A program made the translations under genes and the position numbers. The notes below the pieces were generated by a model, which saw only the letters and a program-made list of their open reading frames with translations, was not told the DNA's origin and ran no database searches. From positions 1-19,890 of the forward strand of contig JASJFT010000394.1 in the NCBI GenBank assembly GCA_030770425.1: a DNA stretch of 19,890 nucleotides, written 5' to 3'. Of this stretch, positions 1 through 8,685 are shown one piece after another; the stretch's first letter is position 1, and every line of letters begins with the position of its first letter. This DNA is from Darksidea phi (Eukaryota; Ascomycota; Dothideomycetes; Pleosporales; Lentitheciaceae).

Positions 1-321
1 GGGCTCCTTAATTATAATAATTATTAGTATAAAACTAACTATACGTTAGATATATTCGAGGGAACGAGTAGTAATAGAATTCTTATATAGCTATTAGTAG
101 TTATCTGTAATATATTCCTGTCCGAGGCCCTATATAACGAGGATAGGTGTTTCGTCGAGAGGTAGCTATACCGTCTATATAGGCTAGAGGACAAGCTTAT
201 ACAGGGAAGACCGTTTAAGAGGGAGGAATTAGCCTTCTTAGTAGACTATCGAAGGAACCAATACCTAACGTGGAAGATGGAGCTGGTGTCCATAGTGGAT
301 ACGATACGAGCGATGGCGTAG
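1..321 (+). pseudogene. Decayed 3' end of an unidentified coding sequence, RIP-like
   Basis: Frame 1 reads as protein from the window edge to a TAG at 319-321 but is broken by three in-frame stops at 25-27, 88-90 and 163-165. All three are TAG, the codon that a C-to-T change makes from CAG. The last part, about 166-318, is an uninterrupted coding-like tail that includes residues RPFKREELAFLVDYRR and then a Trp-Lys-Met-Glu stretch. The first 180 bases are visibly rich in TA steps. I do not recognise the protein. A remnant of a transposable element hit by repeat-induced point mutation (RIP) fits best; a decayed host gene is possible. The sequence is cut off on the left. Confidence 0.4.
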
Positions 322-489
322 GGGCGGACGACGGGGATACCTGGCTAGGGAGGCTGCCGGTGAGTGGAGGACTGAGAAGTGGCCTGGCGTAGGTTACCTT
401 GCTATCGTTGTTAGTGGGGGGTTCGGCGTTGTCGGCGCGTTTAACTGTCTGTATGTATTATTAGTGAATTGGGAGCTGTCATTGTCCTG

Positions 490-720
490 TAGTTGCTACC
501 TGTTGCGTGAGATGTCGAAACATTGAAACACAATGAGGTGATTAGAATCACGAAAAACGCAGCCAGCCCAGGAGCCAACGTGACGTCACGCCGGGTAGTG
601 GCCCAAGCTCCTGGGGGAGGGGATGTGAGAAAATATTTGAAGTATTTATTGAATACGGCACGCTTAATTAAGCTATCGTTCTTGCGATTTTATTCACCCT
701 ATTGCCTACTATAGACTGCG
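490..720. repeat. Palindrome-rich, LTR-like stretch
   Basis: This stretch follows the decayed coding remnant and contains nested inverted repeats: GTGATT/AATCAC at 538-551 with a 2-nt spacer, CCCAGGAGC (567-575) with GCTCCTGGG (607-615), and the perfect 12-bp palindrome CGTGACGTCACG (579-590) between those arms. A CRE-type TGACGTCA core and nearby inverted repeats are common in fungal retrotransposon LTRs, and the position after a decayed coding end would fit a 3' LTR. I could not find matching LTR ends, a second copy or a target-site duplication, so the boundaries are approximate and the identity uncertain. The rest of 322-768 shows no gene I can support. Confidence 0.25.
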
Positions 721-768
721 CCGAAGGGTCGAGTGGCGATGCGCCCTTTTTTAGGGGATTAATTAAAG

Positions 769-2004
769 CTACGTAGAAGTACCGAACGCCCTTTTAAACC
801 AATTAGCCATGGCTGTGGCACCATCTTCAGTACCAAACATGATCTCGCTAACTTCGAACGTTCCTGCAGCCATCTCCATTGCTCGTGTTACCATGTTCCG
901 TTCAAAGTCTTTGATTGACGAGTCCAGCGCGCCTTGAAGAGATGCCAGATTCTTTCCTGCGATTTGATGCGCATGAATGATCGCCTGTGACAATCGCAGC
1001 GCGTCCTGCATGGCAATATTGACCCCCTCGCCTGCAGGCGGGTTCATAAGATGCGCAGCGTCTCCAATAAGCGTAGCATCCCCACGGTGCTCCCAGGTAC
1101 ATCCAACCGGAAGTGTATACAATGGCTTGATGTCAAGGTTCGCTCCACCGTTGTGGCTAGACTCATCATCGCACGCGATGGCGATAAGCTCTCTGATACT
1201 GTCTCCCCACTGGCTGAATAGTGAAGAGTCGCCGAGGAGTAGATCTTTGGCTTGTCTAGGAGTCTTGCTGGCAAGACCGCTCGTAGTTGCGAAGTCCTCA
1301 TCTGCAGTTGAGATCATAATATAGATTCTGGACGAGCCACGCGTTGCTCGTTGGGAGAATACGCCGTGCTTGTTTGCGAGACACGTAAATGTTCCGTGAC
1401 CAACAAGGGAGGCTAGTTGCGGATACCTCGTCGTGATCTGTCGAATGTTGATGGTAATATTGTGTATTCCTGAATAATAAGGTCTCGCGTCCGTCAGCAA
1501 AGGTCGAACGCGAGACCAAGCACCATCCGCGCCAACGACAAGGTCGAAAGTCTGTTTTCCCTTTGGACCGAAGTCCAACTCTACTCCAGATGGAGCGGTT
1601 CTCTTCGCATCGACGAGTTTATACTCCCATTGAATTGACTCCGCTGGTAAACGCGAGAGTAAGAGCTTCATCAGATCATGGCGATAGATCTCGGGTCGGT
1701 CGTTTATTCCACCCTCGTCCTCATAGATGATGTTTCCACCCTTATCAGCTATCTTCTGTGCTTCAGTGCAGTCACCGGTAAGGGACATGATTTCGTCGAG
1801 GAGGCCGCATTCTTTTATAGCGGCTAGGCCGGACTCTTGGTGAAGATCGAGTGATCCAGAGGGTTCCGCGAACTCTTCATTGGTGGGTTTTTGGCGAAGC
1901 TCGAAGATGATGAAAGGGATGTTTTGTTTATGTAGTAGAAGCCCCAGTGTAAGTCCGGCTGGGCCACCACCAATGATTGCAACTGTTGGCTGGAGCGTAG
2001 GCAT
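769..2004 (-). CDS. TetX-like FAD-dependent monooxygenase
   Basis: A complete intronless gene of 411 aa in the class A flavoprotein hydroxylase family, which uses FAD, NAD(P)H and O2 to hydroxylate a small aromatic or polyketide-like substrate. The Rossmann motif GGGPAG lies at residues 12-17, with the ribose-binding acidic residue E35 at the end of the second strand. The DG motif GADGAWSRVR is at 158-167 and the second FAD motif, IGDAAHLMNPPAGEGVN, starts near 313. The segments GSLDLHQESG (50-59) and PEIYRHDL (104-111) resemble bacterial TetX more than salicylate hydroxylases. The start is supported by a purine-containing CGCC context before ATG. No signal peptide or C-terminal membrane anchor is visible, so it is probably cytosolic. 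The substrate is unknown; tetracycline inactivation should not be assumed. It stands alone on its strand, next to a repeat-like region. Confidence 0.9.
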   Translation of the reverse strand: MPTLQPTVAIIGGGPAGLTLGLLLHKQNIPFIIFELRQKPTNEEFAEPSGSLDLHQESGLAAIKECGLLDEIMSLTGDCTEAQKIADKGGNIIYEDEGGINDRPEIYRHDLMKLLLSRLPAESIQWEYKLVDAKRTAPSGVELDFGPKGKQTFDLVVGADGAWSRVRPLLTDARPYYSGIHNITINIRQITTRYPQLASLVGHGTFTCLANKHGVFSQRATRGSSRIYIMISTADEDFATTSGLASKTPRQAKDLLLGDSSLFSQWGDSIRELIAIACDDESSHNGGANLDIKPLYTLPVGCTWEHRGDATLIGDAAHLMNPPAGEGVNIAMQDALRLSQAIIHAHQIAGKNLASLQGALDSSIKDFERNMVTRAMEMAAGTFEVSEIMFGTEDGATAMANWFKRAFGTST

Positions 2005-3974
2005 GGCGGGAAAGCTTTTTGTGGAAAACGGGCAGTTACTGATCTGTGGTCACAACAGCGGAATGATTAACAAAGGCTGACAGAGAGCTCACTTTAAGTA
2101 CATTTTCATGTCATCATCGCGCCGAAGTGATCGGACCCGACGTGGAACGATGCCCCGGCGTTAGTAGCTCCCGACGGGCCGGCTTCGCTCCCGACCTCCG
2201 GCGCTGTTGCCTAGAAGCACCTGCACTATCTTGCAGCGCAGAACCGTTAAGAAACAGAGCGCATGAACCCAATGAGCAGAATCGCTCGGTCATGCGTACT
2301 ATCTTTACCATGAGTACGACCTCGCGCTCTTCTTAAACCGGGGCGATGAATCTCAAACGCGGGTTTGGACGAAATAGCTTCGCTTTCTAATGCCAAAAAA
2401 ATAAAGAAGGACAATGCCTGCGGTTAATCTATTGCCGATAGCAACATCTCTATGGGCGCACGAGTGCAAGTCTTTAATAGGTCGATTAGTTAATGTCGAT
2501 CGAGAGGTACCCAAGAGTGTGGCTAATCCTCCACGCCAACGCACAAAACCTACGTACTCGAAGTGCCATATTCGAGGCCACAATAGGTCTGAATATACTA
2601 GTATTCAAAGAATCTCTGTACAATTCAAGCTTAAGTTATTTTACTGTTGTGGCGCAGCTAGTTAAGAAGAGTCATCAATTCCGGTCAACACGACCCGGCC
2701 ATGGGCACAACCACTAGGGCTTGGGCAACGCAAAGTCCTTCTTCAATCGAGCTAGGGGCTCTAGCCACATCCGTGCCGTCAGCAGCCATACTCCATATTG
2801 CCCGGAGATGCAGCGTACCTTGCCTTTCACGTAGCCCGACAGCACCTTGTTTGTTTATGTCCGCTTTTCCGTGGGATGCGCTTTGATTCCAAACCAGCAG
2901 TCTGTGGTTGAGCAACCGCCCTCAGTCCGACCTTATGATAAAGAAATTATGCCACCTTCCCCTCCTGCTCCGGCTTTCAACCCGACCGGTTCGAGTCGGT
3001 AGTTCATATGGTTTGAGTGTCTCGCGCGAGAACCGTTACTACCTATCCAACATACCAACATTTCTCAGGTCCCGTTCAGGAAAATCTTGGCTAGTTGCGT
3101 TGTAGCTCTTTTTTAGATCAGGCTTTCTTATAGACATATAGCCTGTATAAGTACCCGCAAGCAATGCCTTTCGGGGCGGTCCATCTTACTCGGAAATTGT
3201 GACTGTGATGCTCATTCCGCCTCCTAAGCTACTAGTTGTTCAACGCATATCTTTCGGAGCGAAAATACCATCTAGGATATTTGTTTGAAGTTGAAGGGGG
3301 GTGTCTAGATCTTCCTGGAGCGCCCATGCCCTTGGCCATCTCGATTATCGACGATGATTCATCCATTTGCGGGGTATAGCGCTTCTCTATCAACTTAGCG
3401 CTGGTGGGTTGCGTACACCCTGGGGATATGCGAATACACTGACACGAACCTGCTTGATGAAGACGGTTTTGGCAGTATCCAATGGTTCTGAGTTTGTGCA
3501 AAGCAGACATGATGAGGGCCAGAACCTTAGGGTGTTACGTTCGGCTAATTACAGGCACCCAGGGTGCAGTGAAACCGGTATTACCTTTCCAGGTCTGAAT
3601 ACGAGGGTCTTCCTAAGCGCGTACGAGATTGCTCATTGCTCGATGAGATGATTAGCTCGACCACCATCCCATAATCAAAGAAGTTTATCTAACACGACAC
3701 TTGTGATGAATTAGACATGCCATCGCAAGAGTAATTCGAGTTGCGGTTAAAGTGAAGGAATAGATGATCATTCTATAGGCAAACCGGGTTTCTTAACTCC
3801 TAGTTCTCTGAATAGAGAACTGTATCAAGGTGGTGGCCTAACGACAAGGGCTTGACGGGTCTAGCGTCGCATTCTAGTGCGATGGTTTGTTCACCTATTA
3901 TCGGCGCCATTGCGGCTTTGTTGTCTAGTGTGCACGGTCACTGTAAGCGTGGTTGGTCTTCTCTAGTGGGAGTT
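2005..3974. other. Intergenic stretch without a supportable gene
   Basis: Only short open frames occur on both strands, none with a recognisable domain, a plausible start and splice signals together. The first hundred bases should hold the promoter of the FAD monooxygenase, transcribed leftwards. A B-box-like GGTTCGAGTCG near 2990 has no A box or cloverleaf around it, so no tRNA is called. Base composition is mixed, and this looks like old non-coding or decayed DNA. Confidence 0.5.
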
Positions 3975-4010
3975 GCTGAGCTGAATCCTCTAGCCGAGCT
4001 GAATCCTCTA
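3975..4010. repeat. 18-bp tandem duplication
   Basis: Two adjacent 18-base copies, 3975-3992 and 3993-4010, differ at one position (GCTGAG... versus GCCGAG..., a transition), each ending in CTGAATCCTCTA. The unit is a multiple of three, so it would add six codons if translated. It lies in otherwise unannotated DNA just before the long open frame at 4012-4611. Confidence 0.9.
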
Positions 4011-4011
4011 A

Positions 4012-4611
4012 CTAGATACATACATACGCCTAGCTACCAATGGCAAATGGCACGCGTCATTGCAATATGTACGGCACGTAACCACTGATTTCAATACTGT
4101 TTCTTTATCTACACAGCCGACACTATCTCGACTCAGAAACAAGACCAACAGCTACGGGGAAGAAAGCACGCCTAGAGGCTACAACAACCGGCCTCACGAC
4201 TACACATGGTGGACTGCCCCAAGCGACCGTCCAGAATCCATGGGCTGCGGGAGAGATAACATGGCATGGGCAAATCATACCGAAGCTCCAAGCGTGTACG
4301 TAATACGGTGGGATATCAGTCACATACTCCGTTTCACTTTTCGCACATGCTCCAGCTATAGATTCACTTGCCGACAGTGTCTCATCTCAAGGCGTGCCGG
4401 CGACCAGATCGAATTCGCCCATATCGGCAGGGAACCCAACTCGTGGACCAATCTTCGGTTTGATAACTACCCTAGTAGGTGGGGAACTTGGAACGACATT
4501 GATCTATATACGTACTTTCACCCAGATCCAGTCGTTGTGCATATCCCAAGGCTCCTAATGGCGGGGACATGCACGCCTATGACGGGCACCGGAGAGTGGA
4601 TAAAGATGTAA
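4012..4611 (+). other. Long open frame of unknown status, possible orphan exon
   Basis: About 199 codons are open between a TAA at 4009 and the TAA ending at 4611. There is no ATG near the upstream end; the first in-frame ATG falls at about 4240, so a protein starting there would be roughly 124 aa. From about 4117 the codon choice looks coding-like, with AAC and TAC preferred over AAT and TAT. A possible acceptor, CTACACAG, ends at 4116, with a possible 39-nt intron whose donor is at 4078, but I could not find an upstream exon in matching phase. The predicted peptide is rich in Trp, Arg and His and has a small cysteine cluster (TCSSYRFTCRQC). I do not recognise it. It may be a decayed exon or a chance open frame. 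Confidence 0.2.
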
Positions 4612-5406
4612 GACGGTTAATAGATGAATTCCTCACTTCGCTGACTAGTGCTTGCCTTTTCAAACATACCGTAGGACTAGAGTTTCACAAGGATGAGGCT
4701 CAACCACTTCTCTGGCTACCCAGAAATTAACATGACGAACATGTGCCCGATAAACCGCCAGGACAGGTACGACATTCTCAATACATCGCAGATATGACTG
4801 AGCCCTGACAAACTTTAGATTGTTTTCGCCCTTCCTAAGGAACACCCAAAGGCCAATATATATTACGCGCCGCTAGCGTCTGGCAAGCTCAATAATGAAC
4901 AAACCAAAACATTACTTCCCGTGGCGAGGCGCAACTCAACCATAGCTGTGCTCATCTTCAAGTCGATAGCGACGGTACTGGGTCTCTTCTAAAGGGTGTT
5001 TTGATTCCTGACATCTTTGAGTATGATCAGCCAGGTTACTAGAAATTGAGTTGACGGTAATTATACAGTAGCCCTATTAACGAGGAAAATAGGAAAGGTA
5101 GTTTCATAGTAAGTGGGTAAATCCTTGAAGGTAGTGGGCCATTGTGGAATGAAAAGGAGCTTATCGAAGATAAGCCTTCTTTGTAATAGGGTGGACAAAC
5201 GTGTCGGAGCTCCTCGTACTGGCTCGAAAGTCCCATGGTATTATAAGCTCGGAAGGATTGCACCGTCCGTTGGCTACGCAATTACCGCCGCTCCTTAATC
5301 AGAACTCCGTTGGCGGCCTTTTCACCCCTCTCGAACGGTTGGTGTTTCGACTAGAACTTCCTTCTTATATTGTGCGAATGCTACCTTGACGTCCTCAAGT
5401 AAGCTT
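4612..5406. other. Intergenic stretch without a supportable gene
   Basis: No domain, splice pattern or long open frame is convincing on either strand. It lies downstream of the truncated HET fragment on the minus strand; conceptual translation past the HET fragment's stop into this stretch meets frequent stops and shows no further HET motifs, so the rest of that gene seems to be lost or unrecognisable. Confidence 0.5.
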
Positions 5407-5736
5407 TCACTGCCCATATGACAGTAATATATTTACGACACGGTCATAGAAATCCTGTGTATTGTCGACATGTTTGAAAACCAGTACTGGCCATGAAGGT
5501 CCCAATAAACGTGCCATCCAGCTGCTTTCATAAGCCTGAGCAGTGCATCTGCCAAGACAATGCAAGTGTCTTTGAAGTCTGGATATAAACAAAACATGAG
5601 ACAGCTTCGTCTTATTCTTCAACTCGTACATGCATCCGAGATACTCAGAGTTAGAAACAGCAAAGCAGCCGCCGTCCGAGCTGGATGACTTTGTTGCTAC
5701 TATAGTGAGATAAGATCGAGAGTATATAGACGCCAT
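5407..5736 (-). pseudogene. Truncated HET (heterokaryon incompatibility) domain fragment
   Basis: The 109-codon frame opens with MASIYSRSYLTIVATKSS followed by SSDGGCF. This is a diagnostic core of the fungal HET domain, usually preceded by C-I-I-Q-D and a D-W-x-x-E-S-x-x-M helix. That upstream half is missing: in-frame codons before the ATG do not restore it, and the usual downstream segment with W-x-x-Q-E is not seen either. HET proteins normally run several hundred residues and trigger cell death after fusion of unlike hyphae. The ATG used here corresponds to an internal Met of intact homologues. A TATA-like TATAAAA (minus strand, near 5826-5832) and a pyrimidine-rich leader precede it, so a short transcript is possible. 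I judge it a decayed remnant, with a small expressed derivative as the alternative. Confidence 0.65.
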
Positions 5737-6455
5737 CTGATCGATGGAAGTCCGCGCTAGATTGAGGCATAGATGGAAGTGTGTATGTGGAGTTTAAAGT
5801 GTGAAGTTCTGCAACCGCTGTAGATTTTATATGAGACCTCCGGCAGGCGGCCGGTCATGTTTCCAGCTGCTCTAGAGTCTGTTAGACTTACCGCTCGACA
5901 TCATGGCATGCGCCACGCCCTAATTCAGGAGGCTCGGGCCGCTGCCCTCGCAGTCATGCCATGACGTCTCAGGCAACGACTTGCAGCCCCCTTGGGTTTC
6001 AGCCTTCTTGTGTTTCAAGGCATTCAAGACGAAATACCATTTGCGTCGCCTTTTTAGGTTATTCTGCGAGTTTGACGACGCTATGGCTGCTACTCATTCG
6101 AAAGTATTTAAATGATATTCGTATCGCCTCCTACATTCTAACCTCCCATGTTCAATCCAGCCACGAGACTGATAAATCCCACCGATGGCCTACTAGGGCG
6201 AGAATTGGCTGAGACCCGCGGAGTAGCAAACCCAAAGCATCCTCTGAGGATCGCCATCTCTGCCATACCTAGCGTGTCAAGGAGCCCGGCGCATCACTTA
6301 TAGTGCGAAAGTCCATTCCCTAACAATACATTTTCCAAGAATGGTCTCTTGTCCTTAACATATAGTAAATATTGCAACTAATTTACAGTCCCACATTATC
6401 TCCGAATTTCCAAATTCGTCTCACATGTTCAATTCAGTCGATTCTCACCTCCCAT
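5737..6455. other. Intergenic stretch between HET fragment and permease
   Basis: It holds the leader of the HET fragment on the minus strand, the 3' flank of the permease gene, and an inverted repeat at 5901-5964. No open frame here shows a recognisable domain or coding-like codon use. Confidence 0.5.
5901..5964. repeat. 10-bp perfect inverted repeat
   Basis: Arms TCATGGCATG (5901-5910) and CATGCCATGA (5955-5964) are exact reverse complements separated by 44 bases. They lie upstream of the HET fragment. Function is unknown: an operator-like site, a remnant of a small transposon end, or chance. Confidence 0.6.
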
Positions 6456-8261
6456 CTAGGATCGTGCCTCAAGCTCAACGATTGGCCCCGAATAGACTCC
6501 CTTCGCCCACACTGCATAATACAATATACTAAAGAGCAACACCGTCCCCGTGACCAAAACCGCCCAGTTCATGTTCTGAGGCGTCACTTCCTTATACGCA
6601 GGCCAAAAGCTAAAGAACAAAATAAACACCAAATATACGCACGAAAAGATGTTATTCGCGATTCCAAACATGCCGCGCAGTCGCCATGGGCCCCAGGTAA
6701 GGTCTGTCCCAATGGTGTTGGTGAGCTCGTCATCCGGATTGGGGTTCCGGATTTGACCTTTGCAGCGGCGGTACAGCAGAAGGGAGGCGGTAATCAGGTA
6801 GGAACCAAAGAGACCAGCAATGGAAATACTAATGACTCCATTGAAGGCATGGGCATCGCCGATATTAACGAGAGAGAGTAGGATAGCAATCGTGGTTGTG
6901 GTTACGACAGCATACAATGGCACATGTGTGCCCGGACTAATTCTTTTTAGAAATCGCCAGCCCGGTAGACCACGGTCGCGAGCAAATGCCCAGTACACAC
7001 GAGACGTGGAAGCGACGCAGCCGGTTGTGGCGCTAAACGACATGACTACCACAATACCTGCCATGAATGCTGCCCCAGTGGTGGAGCCGACAGCATGGCG
7101 GAAGATGGACATGAAAGGATAAGAGGGATTCTCGGCGAGAGCGGCGTCAATGTCGCCCATGCAATAGAGCGTGGCAATCAGCATTGCGAGGCCTAGGGTT
7201 CCGTTGATCATCAGTCCCGTCATGAGAGAGCGAGGAACAACCATAGAAGCATTGCGAATCTCCTCGGACATCTGCGAGAGTGAGTAAGCTTCAGAAAGGG
7301 TTGATGGGTTCCTTACATGAATAGCGCCATCTCCACCGAGGAATGCGAACACGTTTCCGAGCATGCCGATGCAGAAGGAAAGCCCCTGAGTCTGCCAATT
7401 TCCAAGGTTCAGGAATGTCTTGAACACAGCCTCGGAGCCCGCGTGTTCACTTAGAAGTGCAAGCGGGAAAATGACAGCAAAGAATCCGAGGAGATGGAGA
7501 ACGAGAACCAGTCCTTCGAACTTGGCCAGCAGTGAACCTACGATGGTGTTGATGGCTACACTGAGGAAAATGACAGCCCAAAAGAGCAGTGTGCCGTGCC
7601 AATTTTGCCATCGAGGCAGATAGTCTGGGTGGGTGAGTACGATAAGCCCCTGGATCAGGGTTCCAGTCACGTATCCCCCAGATGCTACCATGGCTTGCCA
7701 TCCAGTAAGGGTGAGCCAACCAGTGATGTAGCCAAAGAATTTTCGAGAAGATGGCGGAGCAAGTATCGAGACCCAATGATACTGGCCTCCGGAAGTTGGC
7801 GCCATTGAAGCGAGTTCAGAAAGTGTTGCGAATACTGAAATGGTCCCAAGCCAGACAGCAAAGTATCCGTAGATGATGCCGGCCGGACCGCCACTGCTGA
7901 CTTTAGAATAACTTTCGTCGAGTGATAAAGACACTAGAAACTCACTTTTGCAATCCGGAGAGGAAGACTCTGCAACGTTGTTAGCAAATGTTCGAGCATG
8001 TGTAGTAAGGCTCACATCAAAGACCCCTCCCAAGTAATCAGCACCGTGCAGCTGAATCCAAGAATGGTCATAAATCCAAAGTTCCTCTGGTTTTGTGAGT
8101 GTGAAATCCTGAATAACCTCGTCGAGATGCTTTACCTTTAGAACTGGCCTCTTTCCCAATCGCGCAAGCGTCGCATCGTCATTGCTATAGACCGGAGCGG
8201 GGATAACTGGCCCAGAGACGCCCATCTCTGTCCTGTTTTTCGAATCGTCGTGGGACGCCAT
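6456..8261 (-). CDS. GABA/amino-acid permease (APC family), five exons
   Basis: An APC-superfamily transporter of the fungal GABA/choline permease type, about 12 membrane segments in the plasma membrane. A continuous 601-codon frame exists, but its N-terminal part is not protein-like. I infer introns at 8135-8087, 8015-7970, 7945-7894 (or 7897) and 7316-7272 (minus strand), giving exons 8261-8136, 8086-8016, 7969-7946, 7893-7317 and 7271-6456. Splicing restores the first helix, RNFGFMTILGFSCTVLITW, then EGSLIVFLSGLQNGGPAG, and rejoins FAFLGGDGAIH to MSEEIRNAS. The mature protein is about 537 aa, normal for the family; the unspliced reading loses helix 1. All four introns lack stops in the long frame and their lengths sum to a multiple of three. 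Other conserved parts are SGGQYHWVSILAPP and ASTSRVYWAFARDRGLPGW. The start has a good context (AGCCATGG). The substrate cannot be told from sequence. Confidence 0.92.
   Translation of the reverse strand: MASHDDSKNRTEMGVSGPVIPAPVYSNDDATLARLGKRPVLKVKHLDEVIQDFTLTKPEELWIYDHSWIQLHGADYLGGVFDVSLTTHARTFANNVAESSSPDCKSEFLVSLSLDESYSKVSSGGPAGIIYGYFAVWLGTISVFATLSELASMAPTSGGQYHWVSILAPPSSRKFFGYITGWLTLTGWQAMVASGGYVTGTLIQGLIVLTHPDYLPRWQNWHGTLLFWAVIFLSVAINTIVGSLLAKFEGLVLVLHLLGFFAVIFPLALLSEHAGSEAVFKTFLNLGNWQTQGLSFCIGMLGNVFAFLGGDGAIHVRNPSTLSEAYSLSQMSEEIRNASMVVPRSLMTGLMINGTLGLAMLIATLYCMGDIDAALAENPSYPFMSIFRHAVGSTTGAAFMAGIVVVMSFSATTGCVASTSRVYWAFARDRGLPGWRFLKRISPGTHVPLYAVVTTTTIAILLSLVNIGDAHAFNGVISISIAGLFGSYLITASLLLYRRCKGQIRNPNPDDELTNTIGTDLTWGPWRLRGMFGIANNIFSCVYLVFILFFSFWPAYKEVTPQNMNWAVLVTGTVLLFSILYYAVWAKGVYSGPIVELEARS
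7946..7969 (-). other. 24-nt microexon of the permease gene
   Basis: Exon 3 of the permease is inferred to be only 24 nt, between a TTGCAG acceptor and a GTGAGT donor. It begins in phase 2 and encodes the VFLSGLQ part of the loop before the conserved NGGPAG motif. The upstream intron carries a GCTAAC branch-point sequence. The downstream intron ends in CAGCAG, so either acceptor (7897 or 7894) keeps frame; the second gives the more conserved N-G-G-P reading. Confidence 0.75.
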
Positions 8262-8685
8262 GGCTGTCCGACTTGGTCGCTAATGTAGAATCTTCTCTCG
8301 ATGAACGCAGATCTGTGGAAGACTACGGTGCTGACCTCGAGTCCAGAAAATGACTTCTATGTCCACAGACACTTAGTTAACTTTAGCTCCGCGGGCAGTG
8401 CCAAGAGATGTGTGACCCGCCGCTATGGCTTCATTTCGCATCGTCGCATTCTCCCTTTCGGCCCCAAATCTGCGCTACGTGGCCGTGCATCTCTCGTTCG
8501 AACTTGGGCTCGCCGTGCGTCTGTAGGTCGGAAGGCTACCCTTTCTGGACGGAACTTGCTCCTGCCGAATGCGAACGAGATGCATGGTAGTATATGCTGT
8601 GCAATATCTCGTCAGCCGAAGTACTAAAGGTGTCATTCACATTCACCCTTCTGGACGCAGTAGCGCCGGTCAGGTTACGGGCGTT
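8262..8685. promoter_or_regulatory. Permease 5' flank, promoter not resolved
   Basis: This stretch lies between the permease start codon (transcribed leftwards) and the minisatellite, so it should hold the permease promoter. I see no clear TATA box or recognisable operator. Short open frames on both strands here show no domain and are ignored. Confidence 0.3.

Noticed and set aside
2685..2915. Minus-strand frame with GLRERQGTLHLRAIWSMAADGTD, which sounds protein-like
   Set aside because: No domain was recognised, there is no coherent gene structure around it, and the opposite strand is equally open.
2981..3003. B-box-like GGTTCGAGTCG suggesting a tRNA
   Set aside because: The T-loop would be eight bases, and no A box, anticodon arm or acceptor stem pairing can be drawn around it.
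3882..4077. Signal-peptide-like MVCSPIIGAIAALLSSVHG upstream of the long open frame
   Set aside because: The phase does not match the 4117 exon through the only plausible intron, and the n-region lacks a positive charge.
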